Shown: one piece after another, positions 25,914 through 38,900 of the stretch
Layout of the letters: the number at the start of each line of letters is the position of its first letter
Numbering within the stretch: the stretch's first letter is position 1
NCBI RefSeq assembly: GCF_031877795.1
Contig: NC_133939.1
Coordinates: forward strand, 6,863,698 to 6,927,697
From: Strix aluco
Lineage: Eukaryota > Chordata > Aves > Strigiformes > Strigidae
Reading direction: 5' to 3'
DNA: 64,000 nucleotides
Made by a program: the position numbers and the translations under genes
Notes under the pieces: model-generated
The model's database searches: none
The model's input: the letters and a program-made list of their open reading frames with translations, nothing else
What the model was told of the DNA's origin: nothing

Positions 25914-25980
25914 GCTGACACAGAGCACAGCCACAGCAGAGGAGTTGTCCTTACCCTGTGAGCATGCAAGCCTGATGGAA

Positions 25981-26052
25981 ATCACTCAGCTTCTGAAGAA
26001 GTGATCTGAAGAAGTGATTGACCCATATCAGAGAAGACATGGGTTGATCACT
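25981..26052 (+). promoter_or_regulatory. overlapping hairpins in the GPR148 3' UTR
   Basis: A 13-base exact direct repeat (25,993-26,005 and 26,006-26,018) sits within inverted repeats. Arms 26,013-26,026 and 26,039-26,052 pair over 14 positions in RNA (12 Watson-Crick, two G-U) around a 12-base loop. A second, exclusive hairpin pairs 25,981-25,986 with 26,000-26,005. A regulatory role is inference; only the complementarity is seen. Confidence 0.4.
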
Positions 26053-26201
26053 CTGCCTCCTTGGTGCCAGAAGGCCACAGATCTTTCATCACATCACAGT
26101 TCTAAGCTTTGTTCTGATGTGGGAAGGCAGTATGTTTTGGAGGAGATATTGAACCGAGATTTTCACCCATCTGTGGCAGATGCCTTTCTGGAAAATAGGA
26201 A

Positions 26202-26207
26202 AATAAA
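26202..26207 (+). terminator. candidate poly(A) signal of GPR148
   Basis: AATAAA lies about 290 bases after the GPR148 stop codon, on its strand. Another AATAAA occurs near 27,817 and could give a longer transcript. The choice cannot be made from sequence alone. Confidence 0.45.
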
Positions 26208-29200
26208 AATAGATGATGCAAAGCAAAGGGGGTAACCTTGACAGCGTCACCTACAGCAGAGAGAATCCTTAGCCAGATGTACTGTGAAAAGAACAGCTAT
26301 TTCTTTCACTCACAGTGTATTTTTGTAAGGTCGGTAGCCAATGTCTTACTCTTTAAAACATACACTGAGAGGTGCCTCTGGAAACTGCTGTACTCAGTGA
26401 CACGCCGTGCTTCATCTTGTGCAGTGTGCTAGCGTATTAGCTGCCTTATGGATTCTGTCTGACAACCTGCACAACACTGAATTTTTATAAAATCTCAGTC
26501 TGATGGGAAGTCACCTTTGATCACGTTTGTTGGGCAGCCCAGCACATGTCGCTGTCAGGCAATAACAGAGATGGATGGGTGAGGGGGAAACAAGCTGGGA
26601 GCAAGGGGTGGCAGTGCCTGGCTGCAGGGTGCTGTCCCGCTGTGCCCGTGCCAGGTGAGCTGAGCGGGTGGCTGTGGGCAGCCTGGGCCAGCCCACAGCC
26701 CTGACTGCCTGCTGGGTCCGTACTGGTGCGACCAAGCCATGGCTGAGCCCGGCAGCTGGGGCAGCTGGGCAGGAGCGAGGTGTGAGGCTGGCACAGGGGT
26801 ACCCATAGCATGGCTCAGACATGACCTGGGATGAGGGACTAAGTGTAAACCCTGCTTCTGAGTCCCTGCCAAGGCACCTCCCAGTTCTGGCTCACAAAAA
26901 CCTTCTCTAGGAGCCTGATCCCAGGTTACAGCTGTACTTTATCGGTGCTGGTGGTGGGTACCTGCCCCCAGGAAGGTCAGGAGAGGCTGCAGAGCCTGTT
27001 GGTGTACTCAGGGGCAAGAAAGATAATATCTTATAAGAGCCTTTTAGGTTTTCTGGATCAGCCACCTACCTATAGAAGATGAGTGAAAAATATCTCTGAT
27101 CTTTAAAGAAACCAAAATTTCATTAGACATAAATATCAGTGTGGGAAATGTAAATTGCAGTGCTGTTCCTTGGACTTGAGAAAAGAGCTTTTGTATTTTT
27201 AAAGATATTATTTTTAGAATTTGTTACTTTTTATACAAAAATACATTATACCTTAAAAAAAAAAAAGACATTAGAAAATGGCCCTTGATTTCATTCTGCA
27301 CAATATTTTCCTTCTGTGCAGACTCTCTCCACCTTCTGTTTGCTTAAAGCAACACACAGCAAGTGCTGAATGCGGCTTTTGGGTATTTCACACTCATCTG
27401 AAGAATTCCACTAAGTGTGAGCCAGGAGGAGATCAGTGTCTGGTTGCATGAGATGTTTTTTGGCAGCGAAGCCTGTTTGAGAGGTTCCTGCTGATCTCTT
27501 TCTCTCCTCGTTCCCAAACTGCTTGTTACTCTCCTCACATTGCAGTGTCTGCTCTCTCCAGTTTGCTGATACAACTGCTTCTGGGGCTGCAGGTTAAAAA
27601 TACCCCTTCAAAGAGAAGTGGTGTTGTTTTCATTTTAACTGAGATTATCCCAGCAATCTGCTTTATAGGATGTTCTGCAAACAGCTGTGTCAGCACAACT
27701 GAGGGGGTTAACAAATTCCAGTTCAGAGGTGGGAATGAGCAGGGACGTCTTAGAGGCTTTGCTGCTAAGGGACTTTTCTTGTGTAAGAGCATCTCTAAGG
27801 TAAAGTTGTTGCAAGTGAATAAACTGTAATATTGTGCATTTGCTTTAACTATGGTTCTGTGCTTCCCTTATTTTGACCCAAAGGAGCATTAAATTCCTGC
27901 GTAATTGCTTTGTTTTCCAGGAAAAAACTCAACATTTCTTCTCAATCCTCTTCAGTAAAAAAAATTAGGACCTAGAAGTTGCTTTTTACTGGCTGTTTTT
28001 ATTTTTCTTCAAGATGAATGTACTATAGACATGTGTCACACCAGTTACGTTTGTATAAAGATTTTATATTCAGCCTATAACACAACTCTTCTGTAACAGT
28101 AGGAACGATGGGGAAAATGCCTGTATACTAGATCAGGTGCTTTCTGCTAAATCCCTTTAGCATGCGGTATGATCAAGAATGGAAGAGGTACACGTAACTG
28201 CCCAGGCCTCTCATATCCTGGGCCAAATCTTTACGTCAATGCCCATTGACAAAGATACTGATAACTTACAGGTTGCTTTGTCCATGCAAGGTTCTTTCAA
28301 GCTTTATTACCTGAAATTTGCCTATGTTGTAAATTTTCATGCGAAGTAGTAAAGATAACTGTGTAAATAGTATAACGTAAGGTAGTTCTATATACAGGCA
28401 TAAGTGACTTTGAGTAGCTGCAGGTTAATAGTACTTGATCTTCCTGCTATCCTTTGTCAATTGTGAAGTTCATCTCCAGGACACACTTGGCTAGGATTAT
28501 ATTGCAAATTCTGTAACTCTTTCTTGCATACAGATTACAGTTCTCTAGAGACAACTACAAGTTTGGTAAGCTTATAAAGAAGGGCACTGAAAGTGTATGA
28601 AAGTGAATTGGTAGTTGTGGCAAGTCTGAAATCTGTCTACAGTGATGTCATAAGGACCAGGCAAATAAAACACTGTTTTGTGGAAATGACCTTCTAAGAA
28701 AGATGAATAAAACAGTCTTATTCCTTGAAATTGTTCCCTAAAATGGGTGTTTGACTAGAAAATATTTTAGTTGAACTGAAACTGGTTAAGTTGGACGGAA
28801 TTCTAAAAAGGTCATCTGCATTGCAAGTTGATATTTTACTAATCCACTTGAAGGTGGTTTAACATTAGATAGGTAAGTTTTTCTGAAGTGACTGTTTGTA
28901 GACAACTTCTTCCCATGGAATGTTGCTGTGCTGTTTGGTACAAAAGCAGTATGTTACAGCATGCACAGAAGAAACACACCACACACCTGCGTCATTTGCC
29001 TTTGGGCATTTCCCCAATCTATCTGAATGGGACCAAAGGAGTCACCAGGGCGACGTCACAAGCATTAGGTTCCTATAATTCTTTTCATAAATGTCTTGAG
29101 TTTCGTCTTACCGATCGTTAGATTGCTTTATTTGCCAGAACCTTATGGCTGTAGTGATTAGCAACCTTGTAAGGATGTCTCCACATACGCTCTGGAAATT

Positions 29201-31896
29201 CAAACTGAGACTATTTACCAGATCCCAGCTATCGACCTCCCCCAGGTCACATAAGTGAACTTCTTGGATGTCACTGTGCCTGCCCAGCATTTTAATTTAA
29301 AGTCAAATGGAGAGCAGTTGACTTTAACATGTGATTTGGCAGCTGGGGGCAGTAATCTTTTAATGAATTGCAATAGCATGAATCACTAAAAGTATTCTAA
29401 TTTATAGCCTAAATATATTCCTGGTCAGTTTTTCCTCTTTTCTTGTGCCAGCGTTGTCACTTCGCTCACTGCTGCTCTCTTCCCTCTCTCAGTTGATGGA
29501 CAGTTGACTGCTGTCTGTAACCTGCAGACTGAAGGGAGTCAGACCTGCATTCCAGGGGCTGGGGCTGTACCGTACGGCACTGGGGAAATAAATCAATCTG
29601 GAGTTAGATCTGTGCCTCAAATGAGATCAGTTTCAGTGTCACAAGATGCAGAGAATCTCCAGGCAGTTAAACAAGCACACGGCTTTGGATTTGGGGTTTA
29701 GTTCATTTGCAACGATTTGAGTAATTATTCAGTAAAACTAATTAACCTCCTGCAGTTTTAGTAATTAATATTAGTGTCTACTCCTGCTCTATCAGTTGGC
29801 TATGTCATTTTCCAAGGGAAGTTGAACATAAATAGAGTGGAAGGAAAGTGGCATTTGCCTGGTTGCACTCGAGGCAGCCCCACGAACCCTGGAGCTGTGT
29901 CCCAGCGCTGGGGAACAGCCCCGGCTGCCCCTGAAACGGGTTATGCAGCTCCCGCAGGGACTCCTCCGCTCTTTGCTTCACTAGTCGCTGGGTTTGTACA
30001 CCGAGATACTGTATGTCCTTCAGACAGAAACTGTGATTGTGGCCATTCCCTGTATGAGGTGGGTACGTATGACAGAGACATGATAGGAAAAGGAAATTAC
30101 AAGTTTCCTTGAAACTTGATTTCTGTTGTCTCCTGTCTCCACCCCCACCTTGCTGCTGGTAACTGAGGGCACAGAACTGCTAGTTCTTGCCATTTTTTCA
30201 CAAGCCTCGTGATTTTTGGTGTCTTCATAAAACTACTGCTCCTGAATGGTTTTGTTTTTCAAGATGCTTCTTGTCCTTCAGATTGCCACACGAATGTGAA
30301 AGGTACAAAGAGCAGGGGGGCAAATAAAAACAACTCTTCATGAACTGCTATTAAAATGCTAGAATTTTTGAGACTCTCATGAGTTAAGAGAGGGGAAAGG
30401 AGCCAAGCTGTGGTTCTGCTGTCTTGTGTTTGTCAGTGAGGGATGGTCTGGCTCGTGCTTGCCCAAGGTCTGCAGGTGTGGCTGGGGAACAGGAGAAACA
30501 AGAGGCTGTTTCCTGTCTCTGATATGTAGAGTTACAAATTTGTATTTGGAAGTTTATTTGGACAACTTTTTTTCCAACTCAGAGGATTATTTTTCTCAAG
30601 AGAATAAATACAAGTTTTGCTACTAACATCACGGGGAGAAAATCAGCAACCAGCTCCTGAGGGCTACTGGTTTTTAGGATGATTCCCAGTAGGAAGAACT
30701 GGTCAGCTTCAGCAGACACTATCATTAGTTTTGGCAAGAGGTGAAGATACAAAATCACAACTTCTTGGTGGGAAAGGGAGACACCCTCATTCACCCACCT
30801 TCTCTGTCCTGTAGGCCAGCCAGCACTCCTAACCAAGTCAAAGGTGGTAACTGTCCTTCACAAAACCTTTTGAAATAAAATACTGGTTTTAGAGGGCATT
30901 TCTTCATGCCCTCTGAAAAGCAGAGCAGAATGGAACAGTCTGGGCCAGCATGGAAGCGTGAGAAGTGCTGCACCCTGCAGGATGACAGGAAGGTAAAGAA
31001 GGAAGGGGACCTATTTAAAAAGAGGTTGAAAATGGAAGGACAGAGGGAAAACTAGAGTAAGAACGTGTGGGGATTGGCTGGAATTACAGAAGTGAGTTTC
31101 AAGGCAGGGGGCAAAGTGCAGAAGAGGCAGGATTTCTTGCAGTCTTTCTGAGGGAAGGACATGGTGGAGACCTGTTGGGGGCCTGCACCTACCCCACCGG
31201 CTGCCTGGGCCCTGCTCAGCCCGCGTGGTCTGTGGGCCCTGCCGTACCGCTCAGCACTCTGGTGTCAGTGTGCTGAAATTCAGGAACCCGCATTTTTTTT
31301 CTCAGAGAGAAATACTATTTTTAATACTGTATAAGGCAAAAGGAGACATTACAGGGAGAGAGAGAGGCTGGAAGGAGTCGCTGATCTCTGCTTGGACAGA
31401 TTTGTTTTGCACAGTGTTTTCTGTCTTGATTTAATGTTGAGTTGGCTCTTTCCAGCAACTAGGCAGGGGAGGAGGGACAGGAATATGTTCCCAGCCTTTG
31501 GCCAAGAGTGTCCCAGAGTGTCCTGGGTGTGACCTCTTCAATGTTTATTTTTCTTTCTCTACAACTGACCCAGATGCTGAGACTTGAGACTCGGGCCCTC
31601 CTGGCCTGTTGCACATTTGCCCCTTCTGGTACAGCGTGTGACGGTCCCAGGAATCAGGCTGGGAACAGTACCTGGAACTGTTTTTCTCTCCAGGAGACTG
31701 TTCTGTGCGTTTGCATTCCAGGAACTCAACACCCGTGAGAAAACTCCTGGGAGAGCACTGCCACCCAGTGGGGTTGGCGGGGGGGATGCCAGCGGCCGGG
31801 GGCACTGTGCCGGCAACTGAGAGAGGAAAAAGCCTCTCGGGCAGAACAGCAAACCACCCCAGAATAGAACAAAAGGGAAACTAGGTTTTGGTCTGC
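26208..31896. other. interval between the GPR148 and KLHL6 3' ends; no gene seen
   Basis: No supported coding region. GC-rich patches (26,560-26,880 and 31,150-31,250) give longish but domain-free open frames on several frames at once. No transposon was recognised. Confidence 0.5.
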
Positions 31897-31902
31897 TTTA
31901 TT
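31897..31902 (-). terminator. candidate KLHL6 poly(A) signal
   Basis: On the - strand this reads AATAAA, about 700 bases after the KLHL6 stop codon. It is followed by GT-rich sequence typical of a downstream cleavage element (TTTTGTTC, then GGGGTGGTTTGCTG). Confidence 0.55.
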
Positions 31903-32602
31903 AGAAAACAGCTACAATGAACGTTCAGTGGAACCAGATTAGCGTTCATTTATATTTGCAGCCAGTGCAGGCTCTTTCTTGGGAATGACAGCAAGGTTTG
32001 CAAACTGAGATGGATTTCTTTGGTCACGCAGAATTGAAAAACTAACAAAGTGTCTTCAAGCAAACAAACAAACAAACCAACCAACCAGTTTTAACTTAAT
32101 CTAACACACCAACCACTGGAAAAAAGTACAGCCTCGGAGGAAATGACATTACGTTCGTTTCACCAAAGTTACAAATCTTTCATTCCAAAATGCATCTTCT
32201 CTTTTTCACTAGTAGGTGCTACAAATCCAGTTTAACACAATAAATAGTTGAACAAACTTCAGGACCAGGCTGAGCCAGTTCAAGCATGTTCCGGGGCAGA
32301 CACAGCTGGGAAGTAAATTTCCCACCTACACATCACATTTCTTTGCCTGATTGGAGGTATTGTGTTGGCAGGAGTAAACTACAGCTGGTCCCTTTGTTTT
32401 TCTGTGTAGGGAAGGAATTAAGATAATTTAAGGATATACTGTACAGAGGAAATGCAAGGACTGAGCATATATACAGATACCCCTGAGAGGACCCCAGTGG
32501 CGGTATTTCCATCCATTGCTACCTGCAGCTAAAAACCACCATCACTGCAGTCTGTGTCACAGGGGCACGGAGGTATTGGGTTTCTTTGCAGTTCTCCTAA
32601 GG
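31903..32602 (-). other. KLHL6: KLHL6 3' untranslated region
   Basis: Sequence between the KLHL6 stop codon and the proposed poly(A) signal, with no splice sites needed. It contains a (CAAA)n/(CAAC)n microsatellite at 32,061-32,087. The extent is inferred from the signal only. Confidence 0.5.
32061..32087 (+). repeat. (CAAA)n / (CAAC)n microsatellite
   Basis: Four CAAA units pass directly into three CAAC-type units. It would read TTTG/GTTG in the KLHL6 3' UTR. Confidence 0.85.
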
Positions 32603-32904
32603 TCAGACAGAAACTGCCCCAGGCACAATCCTACGGATGTGCGTGTAAGACTTCCTGAGGGTAACGCTCCCGTGGTGAGACACCCCCCGAGGCAGGACAC
32701 ACTCTTCTGTCAGCTTCTGAGTTTCAGGGTCCCAGCACAACACTGTTGCAATGACTTCGTTCTTTTCATCTCGGCCCCCCGTGATAAACAGCTTGTTGTT
32801 GCAGGGTGAAATCCCACAACTGGCTCTCTCATGGGTGAACTGAGTCACCAGGCACCATGTGTCTTCTTGAGGGCTGTAGGAGTAGAGTGCTTTCATTGCC
32901 CCAC
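32603..32904 (-). CDS. KLHL6: KLHL6 coding exon 7 (last blade, stop)
   Basis: Acceptor TCCTCTCCAG|GTGGGGC. 302 bases ending in TGA. Contains the final blade [13 protein letters not shown] and the conserved C-terminus. The open frame seen upstream of the acceptor is intronic. Confidence 0.95.
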
Positions 32905-35900
32905 CTGGAGAGGAAATGGATATCAGTTTGCACTGGCCATTCCTGTAAGAGACTTTAATTAAAACACCCACTTCAACAAAGCTCCATTCCTGACATTTGT
33001 AAGAATGATTTATGCCCCAAAGCTAAGAAAAAACAAGGTCACAGGATACTTTATTGTTTTGAAAGCCAGATCCGCAGAAGGACACTTATTGTTCATAAGG
33101 CTGTGGAATTTAAGGCCAGAACAAACTGCTGTGGTCATGCGGTGTGACCACAGTGCACCCAGCAACAGACCTTTCTCATACCTGCTGCTTCAGCAAAGGA
33201 CACAACTCTAGAAAAATACAGTCTTGTTTAAAAGAGCTTAGATCATGAAGGACTAGGTGTGGTGAGCCATCACTATTAGAAATACGTACATGATTTTTTC
33301 ACTGACTCCTCTAACTTCAGTGTCCATCTCTCCATCAAACCTCCTTCTGCCTGGAGCTGACTGTTTTCAAAAGCCCCTTCCTCATTTAGGGGTTTGAACC
33401 AATAAACTTCTTACCAGTATGCGAAACAGAGTGACCTTCAGTTTCTCCACGTTTCCCAAACCTGCAGTCATCCTTCAAACCTTTTGTGCACCTTTTCCAA
33501 TTTTGCAGGGTCCTTTTCTCTTGAAAAATGGTCAGTACCTCAATATTCAAGAAAGGCTATGGAAATATATTCCCTCCAGAGTGTACCAACAGCTAAATGG
33601 TTCTTACTCTGAAATTTGCAGGGACTGGATGTGTCTTCTATTGCAGCTGTATAGAATAGGGCTGGGGAAACCTTGAAACCAGGGTCTTACTGGTAATGTG
33701 CAACAATGTCTGGGATCCTACCTGCTGGCAAAGTGAGCATTTATCTATTACAGTTATAATAAATGCTGGTTTTGACAATACTAGTCCAGTACTTGAGGGA
33801 TGTGAGTCACCTCTTTGTGAGGTGACTTAAACAAGTTTTATTTTCCAGTTGGAGCAGACTGAAAACATACATGTTGTTAGTTACAGTGATTCATCTGACA
33901 GTTGGTAATTCATTTGTCTGGGTAATGTGATTGCTTTGGATGCAGTAACCAAATGCTCTTTTATCTTTTAAACTTCAGGTGGGTCTGATTTCTATCCAGT
34001 TGAACTAGACTTGTTTCTCAGATAGGTAAACAATAGGTTTACTGGTGGATGTTCCTGTCTGAAAGATGCTGAATGAATGTAACTGGAGTATTGTGTCAAT
34101 TTTTATCAGGAGTTGTATCAGCTAGCCCATAAGTCATGCCTTCTCCTTCTTTCTGTCATCCTGTACAAAAAGGGTGAGGTCAGTTCCTGTGCTGAGGAGA
34201 AGCACGAGGTATTTACATACACACAAGGTGCACCCATATATATATATATATATGTATGTGCACACACATGCAGATTGTAAATCTCCCTTCAGAACATCAT
34301 TATTTGGTGATACTCTGGCTCTATGCCAGCTCTCAGCACCATATTGATTATACTGTAAGTGAGAAACTTTCTGCAGGAAGACTGAGAGAGGGAGGAAGAA
34401 CTTTTCAGAACTGAGGAACAAATGTTCCACTTTCTTTCTTTTGTTTTTTCCAGCACCATCTGGAGATGTGTGCAGGCTCTCTCCTCCCTCCACAGTTCAG
34501 CTCACCACCATTAAATGCTTGTTCTTTCATCTTTGCTTCCAGTTCTGGCAACTGACTGAATTAACCCCAAGCATGATCTAGTGCAGAGGTCTGGGTCTTT
34601 GGGTATCAGTGACTCCGCTCCTAGTACTCATATCCCTACATAAATCCTGTATGCAGTGGGCTGTATAATGCCCCTGGAGGGGAGAGGGGACATGATATAG
34701 CCATGAGGTCATGCCCTTGCCACTATGAACGCACCTTTAGGTGGCTTTAAGTTGTCTCTGGGCTAGCTCCAACTTTGCAAGATACCTGCCACACTAACTG
34801 GGAGTCTGACTTGGTGACTCTTCACTACTGTTTGTGAATGTGCTGGATTCCTATCCCTCACTAAGATCAGTGGGAAGAGCCATCTGACCATTTGATTATA
34901 CTCCATCGAGTTTGTGGGTAAAACTAACACACAGAAACAAGCCCTGCTGTGTCTAGACAAGAAGGACCATTAACACTTCACTTACCCACAACATAAATGT
35001 GATCACGGAAACTTGCAGCATTGATGCATTTGGCTTCTACCGGCATGGCGGCTTTCAGGCTCCACGTGTTGGTCGCAGGATCATAGCACTGAGTCTTGTC
35101 TGTCGCCAGCTTCCCGTTGGGTCCTCCCCCAATCACGTAGAGTTTCTTCTTGTAGCTCGCTGCTGCAAAGGAGCTTACATTGACCATGAGGGGAGCAGCC
35201 TGTGTGACCATAAAAAATCATTGGTAACCATCTGAGGTAGTTAGACTGATGTCTACAGAGCGGGAGCCTGCTGAATTTTAAGTCAGACATCCCTTTTAAG
35301 ATGATCGGTATGGTTCAGAAGATGACATTTCTAGAATGTTTCAGCTTTTCTAGTATGTTTCAGCTTTTTCTTAAGACTGTAAAACCCATAATAAAAATAT
35401 GCTCTGTTTAAATGCTATTATTACAATTACTTTATCAACAATTCAAAAGCTAGGAAATGTCAGAAATGCCCAAAATCTCCTTTACATACTTATGTACATT
35501 GAAAAAACACAAGAAACTTGTTTGTACTGATCTTTCTACTTGCAGCTGTGGTTGTTAGATTCTTCCACATTGCTTTGTATCATCTAAAAACTAGGGTTTG
35601 TATCTGCCATTATGATGCCTAATCTCATTATTTTCATGGATTAATTGACTGCCTAATACTCTCCTCTCATTGCTTGGAGTACAGCTAGTAGAACTGGGGT
35701 TTTTTTCAGCCTGTTTACCTTGAAACCTGTACTTTCAACTTAAATGTATAACCCATACCATATATAATGCACAGATTGATATACACATTACATCTATATA
35801 TGTGTATATATATATCAGAGCAGTAGTTTTCAGCCTATACTCTGGTTCATGTTTACTATGTTTTTTTCTCACTGATTTATGGACTACTATCTTTGAAAGC

Positions 35901-38900
35901 CACCTAAGAAAAGGAAAGTTAGCAGCAGGTGTCTCACAGACAACGATTGACAGGCAATCCTGTGATTTTTACCTTCTAAAGGATGCACATTTCTATTAAA
36001 AAAATATTTAGGGTTTTTACAGACCAGAATTGTACTAGATCCTGTCTTGTTCATTTTTATGATTCAAAGCCCTAACTTTTTCTAATTAAAACGTTCCAAA
36101 TTAGTAAAATGTTATGTGATGCAGCATCTTACCTCTGACCAGCAGTTATGAAAGGGATCATATGCTTCCATGCTGTTGATTCTCTGCATGCCATCAAACC
36201 CACCAATGGCGTATACTTTGCCACCCAACACAGCCATTTTATGCCTCCATCGCCCAATATTTAGATACTCAATTTGTATCCATTTGTTGATGGAGGCGTT
36301 GTATTTCCAGACATCATGCTTTGTTTCTTTGCCACCTGCAGTGTACATGACACAAGTAAATATGATAGCATAGCTTGTATTTACTCAAAATCTTCAGTAT
36401 GTTTAAATTTTAAAATGTTATCTCACAACAGAAAATAAATCATTGGTACTTATTGTTAGCTTCTTAATTACCTACACCAATAGCCTGGTCCTGTTATACC
36501 AGATGAAAATTTCTGCATTTAGCTTACTTAATAGTGAAGGAAACTCTGAACAATTTCTGCAACTAAATATTCAGTAAAGATAAATCACTGTTCCTCACTT
36601 CACCAGACCACAACCCCTTTCACTTTAATACTGAGTGAATGACCAACCACACAGCATGGTGATATGCAGGAGATTTTTGTGCACCACTAGGGCTTTGCAG
36701 AACGCTGTAAAGTGATAAATAAATAAATGTGATTTAAATAAGATAGTGGAGGATGCTGCAGCTGGTAGTGCCAAACCCCTCGAAGACAGGCCTGCACTGG
36801 GGAACTGAGCTGCCAGTTTGTGCAGGGTAGATCCAGTCAGCTAGCCTAGAGGTTTACACAGTAAAACAAAAGACCTGACTCTGAGTTCCTATCAACAGCA
36901 GTCCTGCATGACATGTTAGAAGTTTTACTATTCAACCTTGGGACCATACGGCTGGGATCTCTTTTTTGTACTGCTCCTTTGGGTCTCTTTCTCTACTGAC
37001 TTGGATTTGCTTCATATTTATAGATTGAAGGTCAGAATTGGACCCTGCAAACTCATTCTAGAGCTGACTTGCAAGTGAATCTTTACTCATGCTAAAGCGA
37101 AGAGCACTTAAACAAGCACTTTTGTTTGCATATAATTTTTGGTGTAACTGCAATACAAATGGATCTAGTTAAGCCTGAAACCACATTTACAGACTGGGTA
37201 GCTTATTCCATCATCTGCGACCTGATTAAACATTTGCTTCACTTGTGAATATACTGAAAAGAGAATTCATATTCCATTAAGAAAGTGTCTGCCTTCATTG
37301 GTATTCTGTACCGCAGCCAGATCACTGCAAACTGATGGAGCTCATCTCGGGGCCAAATAACAGACTGAATAGGAGATAATTAGCATGCTAGAAAGAGTCG
37401 TTTGTAATGCTTTTGTCTCCGTATTTTTCACATGTATGTGTTGAATTTTATTTGCACTCAAATAGCTGAAGTGGCTGAAGGGCCTGAATGCAGCATTCAT
37501 GGTTACAATGGGGCTGAGAGGCTGCAGGTGTTCCCCTTACCCTCCCTTGAAATTTTCTTTTTACATGAGCTTGTTCTTTCCTCACAGGCTGAAACTCTGG
37601 TAGGAGCCTGAGCTGGACTGGGCGGGAGAATTTGCTGCACATCAGGGAGCAGGGAGAGATTTCTGAGAGAACTGGAGGTTTATTTTGTTTCTGTTCTTTC
37701 TCTAGACGACAGTTCTTTCTAATCTGAGGAAAAATTGTAACCAAATTAGTAAAAGTACCAGAATGGTGAGTGATCACTTATGCCATTTTTAGTTACACTA
37801 CAAATGTAGTGTTTCAGTCCATCCAGTCAAAGCATTTAGACTGTTTGGGGAAATGGTGATCTAAAAATAGTCATAATCTTGTGCAAATGACTTTCATATT
37901 GTTCAGATACTAAAAGAGCAAGGAAGACTCCAAACTGTACCAAGATACTGAGGGAAATGAGCACATGGGAGGGGAGATCAAGTTAGGAAAGATGCAAGTC
38001 AAGTTAGAAAAGAACCAAGTCACAGGAGCTAGAAGAAAGAAAACAAGAGTAGAAGGACATGCAGGAGGACGCAGATGTTTAATCAGGATTGAGACACTAA
38101 TAATTTGGTTTAGCTGGAAAAAAACTACTAATGACTTCGGTCCACTCAGATTTTTATTTGAGTGGGAAGGGTGAAAAGGAGAGAGAAGGAAGGCTAAGAG
38201 GGAATGGAGAGAGGGAGTCAAAGATATGAAATTAAGCAGAGAAGGAAGAAAGAGGACCTGTGAGAATAGCAGCAAGAGGAAAGCCAGTTTAGACTCACCA
38301 TAGCAAGGAAGGTGTTAGCCTGGCCGGGAGGTAGCCTGGATAGAGCATAAAAGAAAAGCAGAGAAGAGACACTGGAAAATATGTCAGGAATAAAAGGAAG
38401 CAAAAAGTCTGTGACCTTGAAAAAGAGGAAAGGGTAAAAGATTAAAGGCAAATCGAAAAGAGATCTCTCAACTCAAGGGTGTGAAAGTGTGAGGGATGTT
38501 CCCTAGTTGGGATGTTTGACTTATGCTCCCCTCTACAGCTAACTTTTAACAGAGGGTCTGCCACCAGCGTATGGTGGGCTGAAAGGAAAAACCTCCTTTA
38601 TCTATAATCAGGGAAGGAATAATCTAATTCTTATCCCAGTTATCCCAACTTTAAATTGGAATAATAAAAATATGTGGATTCCCAAAATAAAGAATGCAGT
38701 GTAAGATATTTGAATAAAGGCAATGGACTGCTATTCATACTTAAGCAAAGCATTCACACTTTAGCCCTCCCTTCTCCTTTCTACTCTCCTGTTTAAAGTA
38801 AGCATAGAATTCGGTGGGTGACTTCGCAGGAAAATGTATCCTACCCATGGAGACACTGCTCTGTGTTGTGGTCTGTAACATGACAGTGATTAAAAGCTTG

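Noticed and set aside
28190-28260. Resemblance to a sauropsid SINE-like block (CCAAATCTTTACGTCAATG)
   Set aside because: Too short and diverged to assign to any repeat family by eye.
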